The notes under the pieces: generated by a model
Told to the model about the DNA's origin: nothing
The model's input: the letters and a program-made list of their open reading frames with translations, nothing else
Databases searched by the model: none
Source of the DNA: Undaria pinnatifida
Taxonomy: Eukaryota > Sar > Phaeophyceae > Laminariales > Alariaceae
Direction: 5' to 3'
Length of the DNA stretch: 64,000 bases
Assembly (NCBI GenBank): GCA_012845835.1
Contig: JABAKD010000027.1
Span: 10,562,790 to 10,626,789 of the forward strand
Program-made: the position numbers and the translations under genes
Shown here: one piece after another, positions 1-34,226 of the stretch
Numbering within the stretch: position 1 is the first letter of the stretch
How the letters are laid out: the number at the start of each line of letters is the position of its first letter

Positions 1-879
1 TCGCAGCAAAGGATGTTCCCCCCCTCCTTCATCTCCTGGCTCCGCCATTTCTGCCTGCCCTTCCACGATGCAAGGTACGGACGTACGCCCGCGTGGTACC
101 TCGTACAGCAGCGTTCCTGCGCTGGGGGGAATGTTGTATCTCCAGACTCCAATATACGCTATCTCTGGCTGTATCGATGTCGGAACAGCGTGCGCTAGTA
201 CCTTGGTACCCGTGTACCCCCGTGATACAGAGAGTATTATGATGTACTGCGCACCGCTGTAGTACAAGTAGTACGTCACACGCGCAGAAGGATTTTCACC
301 AGCGCTGCTGCTGCAGTATAAAATTGCTGGGAAGTTAGCAGCTCCCCTTTCAATGCGTGGGCGCGCGCAATGCCCGATTTTTTTTTCGCTCGCTGTGCGC
401 TATGGCCACCGCCTGCTACTTTAGTGCTGTTTTTCCTTGCAAGGAGGTACACCTCAGATGATTCAGAGGCAACGGGGGAGGTAGGTTACGGCAGCGAGAA
501 GCAGCCTTGAAACCTTGATACGTCGTTGATTTTTATTGTCTTGCAAAGAGATGGACAAGACCTGACAGTCTCGCGCAATTTCTTTCGGCGAGTTTGAATA
601 CAAAGAAAATTGAGAAAATCGAGAAAGGTTTCCTTGACCACGGGCATTTTGCACAGAAATTTTCCTTCCCCCCTAGTTTTTTCGTGCTCTCTTTTGCTGT
701 CTCTCTCGCTCAATGTGCGCGTGTGTTCTTCCGGCTGATCCCCCGCCGTACCCCCCCCTTCCACAACCATCACTAAGGTCGTGTTTCTGCCCGCTGTGCA
801 CGTGCTCGTCCCGCTCGCTGCACTGCTTGCGTGGGCCTACATCAACAGCCAGAGCGCTACAGCCAAACACGGGAGGATC
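1..879. other. upstream flank of the UGP/PGM gene
   Basis: I see no protein-coding exon here. A TATAAAAT string at 317-324 follows a CTG/CAG-rich stretch. It is the only TATA-like element close to the gene, but it lies about 560 bases before the proposed start codon, so its role is uncertain. The stretch from about 780 to 879 would be 5' untranslated leader if the start at 880 is correct. Confidence 0.3.
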
Positions 880-23273
<22,394 letters not shown>

Positions 23274-24242
23274 GAGAATCGCAACCCTTTTGTTTTTGGA
23301 GGGAGGGGGGTGGGGGGGGGCGAAGGCAGTTGGCGTGGGGCGGGGGCGGGTTCTTGGGGGTTACGTTGCTCAACCTCGCGTTTGGGATTCGTTGCTTGAC
23401 TCTGCTTTGGGATACCCTGCTTAGAGCTAACTCTTTTGTTGCTGCAGCATTATCCTGCAGTACTGGAAATTCATCTAAGAGTACTTTGTCTCGAACTGTG
23501 GGTACGGTACAGCAGCAGTCGGTACAGTCGTTGTGGTTGTTGAGGGGTTAATCCTTTTGGAACCCATTCGTACAGACCAAAAACAGCGGCGAGTGCGGTC
23601 TAGTCAAGAGCGTCTAGGAAAAGATTTTGAGGCGATCCGAGTATTTGCCTCACGCCTTGCCTCCAAAGCTTTCTCCTGCGTTGCTACGGTTCGACCGCGT
23701 CTTTTGCGCCAGTGGCTCGGATTGGTTCCATGTGGCGGACGCTGTCGTCGTCCGTTGTTTTCGTCAAAATTTTGCGTGTGAAGCCCTTACCGTAAGGAGT
23801 TAACCGTCTTCGGGATTGGCGTGTTGAACCGACTCGTGAGGTAGCAAGTACCTTACGGCGAGTGAAATCAAACTATCGGCGAGCGGCGAAAAATACTAGG
23901 GATTCACGGGCCAATCGCTATTTGTTTAGCCGGTTGGTTGAGAGAGTCCGTTTTTTTTTCATCTGTTGGCCTGGAGTCGACTTTCGACACGAGAGGAAAT
24001 TGGTTGGTTGGTTGAGGTTCGCGCGTGCCGTCCTCCGTGCCCGTTGTGGAAGGCCGACCCGGTCGGGGGGAGCGGAGGGAGGCGTGTTTTTGTGTCCACC
24101 ATTTTGGTTGGTCGATACGTTGCTTTTGGAGGTTGAAGTTGAAGTTGAAGCTGAGATTAATACTGACGCTGAAAATTGTGCCGCGTTGAGGTGCTGTTCG
24201 AGGTATTTCTGTCATGAGGCTAGCCTCCCCCCTCTTGCCTTT
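23274..24242. other. 3' flank of UGP/PGM
   Basis: This probably contains the 3' untranslated region. I can identify no polyadenylation signal with confidence. A G-rich stretch lies at 23298-23350. No further exon or gene is supported. Confidence 0.4.
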
Positions 24243-24281
24243 GGTGGGTGGGTGGGTGGGTGGGTGGGTGGGTGGGTGGGT
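24243..24281 (+). repeat. (GGGT)9 microsatellite, G-quadruplex candidate
   Basis: Nine uninterrupted GGGT units follow GGT. Runs of three G separated by single T are the most stable class of intramolecular G-quadruplex sequence. It is about 1 kb downstream of the UGP/PGM stop codon. Confidence 0.9.
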
Positions 24282-26791
24282 ACCCCTTGTTCGCATTTTT
24301 TTTCGAAGGGCTTCCGCAGCGTAGCGTAGTTCGCCGGATTCCTGCCGCCTGGCAACAAAGACCGGTGGTTTGCCCCCGCCCCGCTTTTGTTGTGTTGCCC
24401 GTCCATCTGATGAGCCGCCTTTGGGGGGACGGGAGGTTGTCTGCACTTGGCGGCCGCGGTCGGGGTTGAAGGGAAGGCGGTATTTTCGTTCTTTCTGTGG
24501 GTTCTTTGGTGTACCCCTCTGTGGCACTGATATTGCCCAGCTCCCCCCTTCCCTCGGAGGGTTGGTTGCTGCCGGCACTAACACTGATTTGCCACCTGAT
24601 GAAGCGCGAGGGGTTTTCGAGCGGGTTGGCGACGTACCTCGGTGTCGGCCATGAACCACCGCATCGTGGGAGTGAGAGCGGCGGGGTTTTATACTGTGCT
24701 TTGCCACTCTTCCCGAACGGCAGAATGACCTGTCATCGGCTCGTTACATGTTCGTGTTGGTCTCTAGTCTTGTTTGTTGCGGGCGAAAGCGTCGAGAAGT
24801 TCTGCGCGAGCTCGTGTAATGTAAGTTTGTTTGTCGTACGTACAATTGTGTGGTAGGGTTAGCGTGTTTCTTGCGGCGGGGGGAGGGGGTGTATGAGCCC
24901 TCTTAGACCATGAACCGGCACTCGCTGGTGCTATGGTACATGCCTCATGTATGGGCGTGGTGTTGGGCTACTCCGTGCTACGGCTTTTGCTGTGGAGGGG
25001 TTGTAGACGGGATCTGATGAGTTTGTTTTATATTGGATTTTTTTCTTGTGGGGCCGAGTTTGGGTTCCTGCACCATCTTATGGTTCGAAATCGCAACTGG
25101 GGAAATAAGCTAATAATTCATTAATGCAGCAGGTTTATTGAAATTATGCGCTTTCTCTGCTTCCGTGTGATGTTTGTTTGGTTTAGCTTCGGAGACACAT
25201 CAAGGACGCAGTCACGCTTGTGGATTCGTGAGGTCAAACTGCGCATTTTTATGTGCGTGATGGTGATGGTAGATGATGAATGGTGGGTGGTGCATGGTGG
25301 GATTAATGAACCTGCTGTCGCCTGCTGTGACGGTGGGTTATCCCCCCCCTCCCCTCTACCAACATTCTTGGTTGATTTCCCTTGAGGCGTTCGACACGGG
25401 GGCGGCGGCGTGGTGGGCGTCGGGACGGCCACTAGCCACCTTTAACGATGCCGTTCGATTACGCATTAAACAAGCCACTTCCGCCTCTTGCAGCCAACAT
25501 GAAGATCGAGGAGCGCGCGCACCGCCCCCTTCGCCATCAACGAAACATGCTTCCGGTCTCTCAAGAAGGATAGGTCATGGGCTCACGTGCCACCGCTATT
25601 GTGTAGTCTTCGTGATGTCAATCACAGCTAAAACCCCGACGTGATGTACGCAATTGTCCTCTATCACGTCCTCTATCACGATGCTCGTTGTCCTTTGCAG
25701 CAATTACGCCCCCGCCGGGAACGCAAGACGACCAGATCCGGGGCCCGTTTGCCGCTATTCAACCACTATTGAAATTAACGTAGGTACAGCAACAGTAGCA
25801 GCTTCGCTTTCGGCGCTTCCATCATGACCAAAAGTAGAAACTACGAGCCCTGCATCAAAACTACGAAAAAGTAATCCCTCTCGTAATGTTTCAACAAGCA
25901 TCGTTGTTGCGAACGGCTGAACCCTCTGCATCAGAGGCGGGCGCGACAACACAGCGCTGTCTGGCAGCGACGAAACAACGCAGCCGGTAACTCTCCCGAA
26001 ATGTCTTGAGCCGTCAACATCAACCACGAACACCGGGCCTTCCGACTTTTTACCCTTCACCTTTAAGTTGGGCGCGGATTTTTTTTTTTTACATTTATGA
26101 ACGATCAGCTTCCTTCTTCGAAAGTCCTTGTTATACATGTAATTACTACGATAATATCATATCTATGTATCACGGGGGAGAAGCCACGCCCCCCACCAAC
26201 AAACACCCCCCACCCCCCTGCCCTACGTATCACCCAAGAGAGCGACAACCGACCGTTCAGAGCTATTCACCAAATTACCCGTATTGTCGAAGTTGTTCAT
26301 ATCCTACTCCCTGCAAAGGCAGCACTCTGTGTCGAAAATCGCCACACGCATCAATAAACAAGTACTGTCTGTAGGTGCTGCCTGAGTTCCTCTTGGAACA
26401 AAGAAAGGTGTACCTCTCCATTCTGCGCTGGAACGTTAGGAGTTGAAGGAACCCGAGGTACCCACCCCCAAAACCGCTGGCGAGGTACTGGGGGGTGCGG
26501 GCAGTAAAGTTACTACACCATTACTGTGAAGAAGGTATCACATTGGGCAGAAGCGACAGTAGCAGGCGCATCGCTGAAGCGGACGGAAGCGCTCTATTCG
26601 TCCGCCGCGAACTACCGCTGGCTGCTCTTCAGGCAATATCTGGCATGGAAGCAGGGGGAACGGGAGCGGCACGGACGCTGGCCTCGGTATCATGCTGCGG
26701 ACGATAGTCGACAACGAGCGCTCCGGTGTATATCGAATCCGCACAGAGGGCTGCCGTATGATAACAGCCTTCTAGGATTCGAGTAATACTA
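24282..26791. other. gene-poor stretch
   Basis: Several open frames exist, but none carries a recognisable domain or a consistent set of splice sites. I see no supported gene. T-runs near 26080 and scattered C-rich strings are the only low-complexity features. Confidence 0.4.
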
Positions 26792-27060
26792 GACCAAGGC
26801 TACGGTAGGGGGGGTACCCCCCGTTTCTACTGTTGTGTTTGAGCCAGTCGCACGAGTGACTCTGTACCTCACGGATGAAATGGTTTAGGCACTTGTTTTG
26901 GCAAAGATTCGATTACCATTGTATTGCGGATCGATTTCGTCAATATAAAACATGAAGAAAACGTAAGATTGCACAATATCAAAGAGGTTACTCGCGCGAG
27001 TGACCTATAGCCACTGAAATCCAAGGCCCAAAAAGGGACCCCCCTACCGTAGCCTTGGTC
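26792..27060. mobile_element. MITE with ~22-bp terminal inverted repeats, copy 1
   Basis: GACCAAGGCTACGGTAGGGG at the left end is matched by its reverse complement, CCCCTACCGTAGCCTTGGTC, at the right end. The ~270-base interior is non-coding. The tetranucleotide ACTA flanks both ends directly (26788-26791 and 27061-27064), consistent with a 4-bp target-site duplication. A diverged relative is at 43087-43360. The mobilising transposase family cannot be named from this copy. Confidence 0.82.
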
Positions 27061-27581
27061 ACTATCAATGTTGCAAGAGCTGAATGGGGTGGAAGGACGC
27101 CTTCCACGTGCTAAGCTTACCCTGCTGTACAGCAATATGATAAGTATCATCCTTTTTTTTTCGTAATAATACGTCATACGCGCTGGGGAAATTGGCATCG
27201 TGCCGTACATAACAGGACGCCTCACAACACAGAACAAGAAAACGACAACATGACTAAGAACGGCACGCTTGAGCATTACAGACAAACAACACTGCCTGAC
27301 CCGGTTATATATTACAAAAATAAAAATACACTCGAGCTGTGAGATCTATAAGTTAACAATGTCTACACGAACAACACACCCAGTGTAGCCCCTTTAAAAC
27401 TGCATCCACATTTTCGGGGACAAACTACGTCGTTTTGCTCCCGGGTAGGAACTAATGCTTGCAAGAGTGGCAAAAAAAGGAGCCAGCCACCTTTACCACA
27501 ATTCTGGATGATTATTATACAGCTTGCGCTGCTGGGGTTGTAACGAAGACCACTGATAGGGACAGCTTACGCTGCGAAAGC

Positions 27582-27687
27582 AGCTGAGTTAAATCGACAC
27601 ACACACGACGCGTATGAAAATACGTGGAAGTGTGGTGAGCTAAAGCTTTATTTTTCCCCATCCGCCGGAGGAAAAAAAAAAGAAAAA
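27582..27687 (+). mobile_element. SINE-like or LINE-tail fragment, copy 2
   Basis: Same family as 8001-8089, in the opposite orientation. It runs from CTGAGTTAAATCGACAC through GTGTGGTGAGCTAAAGC and CATCCGCCGGAGG into an A-rich tail. The tail gives the polarity of the family. Confidence 0.78.
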
Positions 27688-28568
27688 AGATTATTATTAT
27701 ATGCGAGATAAAGTATGGAAAAAGGGAATTTGGTTTGGCCCACGCGTGCTTCCAGTATTACGAGACGGCACATATCAAAAACTGTCCAGTACACTACTTT
27801 AGACCCTGGCCCTGATCATAACCCCGACCCCAACCCTGCCCAGACCATTTTGTCCGGAAAAAATCCGACGCTTTTCTGTTGTTGAAAATTTGGTCGACCA
27901 CATGAAAACTCATTACTGTACACCAAAATATTCCCCGATTTCCATACTTTATCCTAGATGATAATCCAGGCGTGTCGTAAAAGGCTACTACTGGGCAAAA
28001 ACGCTAAGTGCCCCCTGCGGGCGAGAAATATAAGAGCGCACCGCAGTCAACAAATGAGTTTTTTTTTTTTTTTTCAGTTGTTGCAATACGGTTTCTGGTA
28101 AATTTTTCGACCTTTCTTTGTTAACGACTCCCTGCAGAAAACGATATATTTCCAGCTCTAATCATCACGCCGTCTTCCTCACGGCAGCTTTTGAGAGAGA
28201 TGGCCACGGGCAACCTTTTCGTGTCAGGGGCCGGAGATCGACTTGGCGCCTTTCTCACCACGAACAGTGCCCCTTACCTTGCTGAAAACGACCCCCCATG
28301 CCTCTGCGACCCGTACCGTAGACGAATTTGAAAAAGAAGGAAGTTTCTCAGGCTGCTCTGCCTGACACCGTTTCCAACTCAGATTTTCGACAACGCCGAG
28401 CACTAGTAGACGACGCCACCCGGGCGTCTAGTTAGACCGCCCGTACCGTCCTACGCGGCCACAGCAGAGGGTAGATACCAAACAGGAGCTCCGGAATGGT
28501 GAAAAATCTTGCTCCTGAGCAATTTTGTCTCGTGATGCAAACCCAACAATGGCTGCCGTCCCTTGCAG

Positions 28569-28670
28569 ATCCAAGGGCCCCGCCACCTCCTAGAGACCAT
28601 GAAGAACATGCTACATGTTCGGCCGGGAGATGGTTTGAGACCTGGCAATGGAGCTATTATGGCGTGTTCG
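28569..28670 (+). CDS. possible orphan exon, product unknown
   Basis: A 102-base open stretch (34 codons, beginning IQGPRHLLETMKNML and ending GNGAIMACS) lies between a good acceptor (TCCCTTGCAG) and a good donor (GTAAGG). I do not recognise the family. No phase-compatible partner exon was found nearby, although a 43-codon open frame starts at 28200. It could be a captured or decayed gene fragment, or a chance open stretch. Confidence 0.25.
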
Positions 28671-29149
28671 GTAAGGAGTCGTGATATGTCCTTAATTGTA
28701 CCGGAGATAGAATTGCTGCAGCTGCAAGAAACAAGAAAAAACGTATATTTAATAGAGGCGAGCACTCGTTTTTGGTTTTGATCGATCGGCCCCTAAGACA
28801 TGCAGGCTTGGACAGCTCCTATTTGATAGGATAGGTGTTTTGAGCGGTATGGGCCCAGATTAACGAAGAGCACGAAAAATTGTAATTCGATTTTTTTTTT
28901 TTGATTTCATGAAAAATGCACGAAATATTCAACTCTGCTTTTGTTCAAGCAACGGCGTAGTGCGTTCTACAATTGTAAAAGTGCAAAAGAGTCAACGAAC
29001 ACCCGTGGGCAACGACCAAGGCGAGCGATGGCTCGCGTCCTCCCCGGAGCGCCGCGGCTGGCGGCAGATTGTTTTGGCCGGGGCAGCGATTTGGAGGCTA
29101 TGGCTCTAGGGGTCTCTTGGATGGGCTAGCGCCACCCCGCCGCCCGACA

Positions 29150-30467
29150 CGGACAGCAACGACGGGGATATAGCGGTCAAACTTCTGAGCGAAATCGTCA
29201 TGTGGTAGTTGACCGAATTTCTTCCGTGGGATGTCCTTGCTCGTTCTAGCGTGCCATCGAGAATGCTCGCCGTCATCCGCCAATTCCACGACGGCATGCA
29301 AGCATGCGTGTGGTTGGATGATGGAGAGTGCTCGGGTAAGTTCGACGTGGGGCAAGGTCTCAGGCAAGGATGCGTGCTCGCGCCACTGCTGTTCAACATG
29401 TTTTCCACGGCGGTAATGCGTGTGGCCGAGAAACGCTTCCTCGCTGATGCAGCCATCACCGACAACATGGTGCAGCTCCAGCGAAAGGAGAAAGGCGAGA
29501 AAAAGGGCACTTCACGCAAGACAAAGTCGATGGGTGGAGGGGGAAGGAGGGGGAGGAGGTGCAGAGATTGTGGGGTATGTTGTACGCGGACGATGCGGGC
29601 ATCGTATCGCGATCATCAGAAGGGCTGGAGAGGATGATGACGGTGATCGTGACTGCGTGCTCGTCGTTCGGGATTACGGTCTCCGAGGCAAAAACAGAGA
29701 TAATGTGCCTGGAAACCAAAGGCAGGGGAAAGGTGTCGTTCACAATCAATGCAGCCGGCCAGGTATACAAACAAACAATCGAGTTTGTGTACTTGGGCGG
29801 GGCTATCACCGCAGACAGAGACCTTAGCATTGAAATAACGCGATGTCTTCAGAGGGCTTGGGCGTGCTTCCAGCGGTACAGGATGGGAATCTATGATCGC
29901 CCGGGTGTGCGCTTGAGGCTGAAAGTGCGGTTGCTGAAAGCTGAAGTGGTCGAGACACTGCTTTACGGTTGCACGACGTGGAGCCCGAACAAGCCTGACT
30001 ATGACAGGCTACGACGGGTTTACCACTCCACACTCCTCCGATGCCTCGGATGGCGGAAACGAAAGCGCGACGATCGCACCCTATCGTACGCGGACGCGCT
30101 TGCCAAGACAGCTTCCGAGAGCATATATCCGATAGTGCGCAAACGGAGGATATTGTTTGCGGGATTCGTAGCACGTATGGGGGAAGAGCGTCTGCCACAA
30201 ATGGTGATGTTTGGGGAGCTTGTTGGGGGTGAGAGCTGTTCAAGGGGGCAAGAGAAGGACCGGATGGCTCTTCTGAAGGAGGATATGTCGGTCTTGGGAA
30301 TGAAATTCGAAGGGTGGCCAAAGGCTGCAGAAGGCCGACAGATAGTTTCCACGAGTAGAGGAGGAAGCCGAGTTTTTCATGCGGAATTGGCATGGAAAGA
30401 AAAGACGCGAAGCTACAGGGCGACGCGCAAAGGCTGCGGCAGCACCATCCGCGGTCGGCACCTCTAA
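29150..30467 (+). mobile_element. 5'-truncated LINE (non-LTR retrotransposon)
   Basis: The reverse-transcriptase C-terminal half and post-RT region of a non-LTR element are present. Upstream, the sequence loses the family pattern within about 60 bases of 29209 and contains a stop, so the 5' part is missing or decayed. The element is followed by a G-rich tract and then the assembly gap, so its 3' tail cannot be examined. Confidence 0.85.
29209..30467 (+). pseudogene. LINE reverse transcriptase, frameshifted
   Basis: The first part (29209 to about 29530) carries the fingers/palm motif [18 protein letters not shown]. After a frameshift around 29500-29550 the rest (to the stop at 30465-30467) carries [14 protein letters not shown], with the catalytic YADD. 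It continues with the GITVSEAKTEIM motif, the YLGGAIT thumb region, and the LYGCTTW...LRRVYHSTLLR post-RT region. The reading-frame break and missing 5' part make it non-autonomous. A T-to-L change at the frame joint cannot be judged without a family consensus. Confidence 0.88.
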
Positions 30468-30471
30468 GCGG

Positions 30472-31361
30472 CCGGGGGGAGGGGGGGGAGGGGGGAAAAG
30501 GGCAGAGGGGAGGAGGGGAGGGGGGAGGGGGGGACGGGGGGGGAGAGGGGCAGGGCGGAGGAAGGATGGGAGGGTGTAGGGTGGGATGTGGGGGGAGAGG
30601 GGGAGGTGAGGGGAGAGGGGAGGGAGAGGNNNNNNNNNNNNNNNNNNNNNNNNNNNNNNNNNNNNNNNNNNNNNNNNNNNNNNNNNNNNNNNNNNNNNNN
30701 NNNNNNNNNNNNNNNNNNNNNNNNNNNNNNNNNNNNNNNNNNNNNNNNNNNNNNNNNNNNNNNNNNNNNNNNNNNNNNNNNNNNNNNNNNNNNNNNNNNN
30801 NNNNNNNNNNNNNNNNNNNNNNNNNNNNNNNNNNNNNNNNNNNNNNNNNNNNNNNNNNNNNNNNNNNNNNNNNNNNNNNNNNNNNNNNNNNNNNNNNNNN
30901 NNNNNNNNNNNNNNNNNNNNNNNNNNNNNNNNNNNNNNNNNNNNNNNNNNNNNNNNNNNNNNNNNNNNNNNNNNNNNNNNNNNNNNNNNNNNNNNNNNNN
31001 NNNNNNNNNNNNNNNNNNNNNNNNNNNNNNNNNNNNNNNNNNNNNNNNNNNNNNNNNNNNNNNNNNNNNNNNNNNNNNNNNNNNNNNNNNNNNNNNNNNN
31101 NNNNNNNNNNNNNNNNNNNNNNNNNNNNNTCCTTCCCCCCCCACTTCCCCCCGTCCTTCCCCCACCCATTCCCCCCCCCTCATCCCCCCCCCCCCCCCCC
31201 CACCTCTCCCTACCCTGCCCCCCCCCCCTCCCCGCCCCCTCCTCACCCCCGCCCCCTCCTCACCCCCCCTCCCCCTTCCCCCCCCCACCCCCCACCCTCT
31301 TCCCCCCCCCCACCCCCCTCCCCCCTCCTCCCCGCCCTCCCCCGCCCCCCTTCCCCCCCGG
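30472..31361. other. 500-N assembly gap with G-rich and C-rich arms
   Basis: Exactly 500 N (30630-31129) mark a placeholder gap. The left flank (30472-30629) is almost pure GGGGA/GGGGAG. The right flank (31130-31361) is almost pure CCCC/TCCCC. The arms are roughly complementary. Open frames that run through the N block are meaningless. Confidence 0.95.
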
Positions 31362-32772
31362 GTGGGTGGCCTTAATATTTATTGTCGGGTAGTGTGCTTT
31401 CGTGTCGTCCTTGCTAAGGTTTCCTTTGCACGCGAGTTGTTGGTGGGGCGTTCGAACGGTATCTTTATGATCCGAGCAATTGGTGTAGTATCATCTCGTT
31501 GATACTATAAAATAAAAGTCACCACTTTGACCAGACCTTTACCCCCCCCGCCCCGCGATGTTGCCGAACCATGAAGCTCCGGCTGGCGAAATAATGAACC
31601 GATCTGCTCCCTCCATGACCTTTCCTGCTGCTGCTGTTGCTGCTGCATATCATGGAGTGCGTGCGGCCATGCCGCTCGACTTGTTGCCAGGACGAAACCC
31701 CATTGTTATTTGGTACTGCTGCAGACAGCCCACGATTACCCCACGTCCTTTCTTACCACTGTTACCAGCGGCAGGAAGTACGCGACTATTATGCCGCGCG
31801 ACTTCGCCCTACCAAATCACTCACCATGGTAGGGTGCACACGGCTGGCGGCCATGCGACTTCTCGCGGGAAAATGCAGATAACCCCATACCTGCTGCCTC
31901 CACAACCAACCTTCTGAAGTAGAAGGCGCACGGCAAATGCTGCAAATACATAACACAATAAATGCCGCGCAGCTAAACTCCCCCCGCTCGCAACACACGG
32001 CGAGGGTGCCTACGGCTGTAATTCCGCCATAGGCCTTTTGGCTGCTGCTGTAAACCCCCCTGTCCGCTGTATACGGTGGGGGTGTCCTAGGTTACGCTAT
32101 CACCATGGACGTAAGCTGCTGCTACTCCCTGCCTACGATCATGCTCCACCGTAGGGCTTTAGCTACTACTGCTTGTAGTACATAGTGTACAGTAGCAGTG
32201 GCTTCTCCCTGAAAACGAAGTCTCCACACAAACATCATCTCCAGGTCCGAAGACAACTCGCCTATCAAGCTGCCCTCCCTCGTCCACCATCGAAGAATTC
32301 CGACGACGGCAGTACAGCATCTCTCCCTGCCATACCAGCGGTGGCTCTCTCCTCCCCACCGGACTCCTCCTTGCGCCTTGCTGCTCATCTCCGCTGATCT
32401 CCGAAAAGGTTGGCTCCACAAACATGGCCCTCCCTTCCCCACCAAGCTTCGATGAAAGCACGGCCCTGTTCCAATACTGCTGACCCGTAGACCCCTCATC
32501 CTTTAGCTCCAAGCGGTGTGGGTTTCAAGTCATTGTATTACGTCTCCCAACCACAGGGTAGAGGCAAGTCGAGCAGAGAACTCATGCGTGAGACCTCTGA
32601 GAAGAGAACTCGTGCGTAACACCTCCGAGAAGAGTGGGCTCCCGAGCGAGAGCGCACAGCAGTCTACCATCAAGAACGCCACCCAGGTAGTACTAGGTAC
32701 CGAATAATAGTCCAATTGCCCGAAACGGCCCGAAACTGATACGTAACTGTCATACTGAAAACCCCAAATCAA
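31362..32772. other. gene-poor stretch
   Basis: No supported gene. CTG/CAG-rich strings occur around 31625-31650 and 32160-32200. An imperfect ~35-base duplication (GAGAAGAGAACTC-like and GAGAAGAGTGGGCTC-like) lies around 32585-32640. Confidence 0.35.
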
Positions 32773-33328
32773 CAAAGTGAACTATTTTCGTTATGTGTGT
32801 TGTGTGTTGTATGTGGTGTGAGTGCAGTGTGCGTCCCGAATGCCCCACCAGCGCTGGATTGGCAGGCAGCCGAACGGTGCTTGGATGCTACTAGAAGAAC
32901 ACGCAGCCGCAGAGAAGGAGGAGCCTAGAACGAGCAAAATGGCTCATAGCAGACACCCACAGCACGCGGCGGCGATGAGCTGCGACAGCAGAACCAGCGG
33001 CAGGAAGTATGCAGCAGCCGAAATGAAGAACGCAGTCGCCGCCGCACGCAGACACGGCAGAACACACGTGCAGGATCGAACAGCAGAGGCGCAAAAGTTC
33101 GAGCGCAACGCCGAGGAGCGCGGTGTATCCGACGAGGGATATAAATAGAGGGTGTGCGGTGTGCGCTGCGAGGGTGTTTGCGTGCCAGGGTGTAGTTCGT
33201 AGCGCCGTTTGATTTCAAGCGCGGCCGTTTGAATTTTATGGTTTTGTAAGGACGAGGCGGTATTTTTGGGAGGGATTTTTTTTCCGCAGCCTAGGGCACA
33301 ACGAAGTGAACTATTTTTGTTATGTGTG
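32773..33328. repeat. host tandem repeat, left of the retroelement
   Basis: This contains AAAGTGAACTATTTTCGTTATGTG (here split as AAAGTGAACTATTTTC and GTTATGTGTG), the CCAGCGCTGGATTGGCAGGC block and a TATAAATAGAGGGTGTGCGG block (33140 onward). It then begins the next unit at about 33304. All these blocks recur at 41103-41700 on the other side of the inserted element. A TATAAATA string inside the unit hints that it may derive from a small LTR-type element, but I see no coding part. Confidence 0.75.
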
Positions 33329-33583
33329 TTTGTTGCAGCTCAAGAATTCTGGATTATTAGTTTTCGAATGCCGGCGCGTTTTCGCCGCCGTGCTCACCAA
33401 AACCTGCAGGTGCAGAGAGGCACGCCGGGCGAGAGCCTTACGAAACCCACCGTGAGGCGTGCCGTAATTGTTACCCAAATAACTTCGAACCCCCCCCCAA
33501 ACGAAAACTAAATACATACGGTATATCAGGCTGACCCGAACTCCTATGCCCCGCTCCTTCCCTTGCGGGGCAAAATAACTCTC
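33329..33583 (-). repeat. split direct repeat B2 (3' end of the element)
   Basis: About 255 bases matching 33948-34200. It abuts the host tandem repeat at 33328/33329. Confidence 0.88.
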
Positions 33584-33659
33584 ACAGTCAACAATCGTCA
33601 CGACTTGTTGCAACCTGATTCCCCCCCTCTCTTGAGCGACAGGGCGGGCGGTTGGGAAC

Positions 33660-33948
33660 GTCGATCAGATTCTAGCTGTCACGTACTGCTGGGCAGGCGC
33701 TTAAACGTGTTCTCCGTCCCCTGCGGCGCAGCCACGGAAAGCCAGCTACCTTTCGATGTGTACTCCTGCTCCTCACGCTCGAGTGTATGCCCTCGGTCTC
33801 GTCTACCCCTGAGCGAGTCTGAAGGCAAGCCACGACTGCGTCGGCATAAATACGCTTTTACTCTATATTTTTACCGTTACCATACGGCCGATATTCGAAT
33901 TCCAATCAGGCGTCCACAAACTCCGCATTCCTGCGTAAAGCTACATTT
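33660..33948 (-). repeat. split direct repeat A2
   Basis: 289 bases, same length and orientation as 40814-41102. It is directly adjacent to B1 and separated from B2 by 76 bases (33584-33659). Confidence 0.9.
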
Positions 33949-34200
33949 TGTTGCAGCTCAGGATTCTGGATCATTAGTTTTCGAATGCCGGCGCGTTTTT
34001 GCCACCCTGCCCACCAAAACATGCAGGTGCAGAGAGGCACGCCGGGCGAACGCCTTACGAAACCCGCCGTGGGGCGCGCCGTAATTGTTACCCAAATAAC
34101 TACGAACCCCCCCCCAAACGAAAACTAAATACATACGGTATATCAGGCTAACCCGAACTCCTATGCCCCACTCCTTCCCTTGCGGGGCAAAATAACTCTC
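33948..34200 (-). repeat. split direct repeat B1
   Basis: About 253 bases from TTGTTGCAGCTCAGGATTCT to CGGGGCAAAATAACTCTC, matching 33329-33583. It lies immediately after the tyrosine-recombinase frame in element orientation. Confidence 0.9.
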
Positions 34201-34226
34201 GCGCCATATGGGCAGCCTGAATCCGT

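Noticed and set aside
23904-24707. 267-codon minus-strand open frame
   Set aside because: Its THPPTHPP part is the (GGGT)9 tract. There is no domain, and no splice or start support.
30240-31502. Several ~300-codon open frames across the N block
   Set aside because: They run through 500 unknown bases and purine- or pyrimidine-only flanks.
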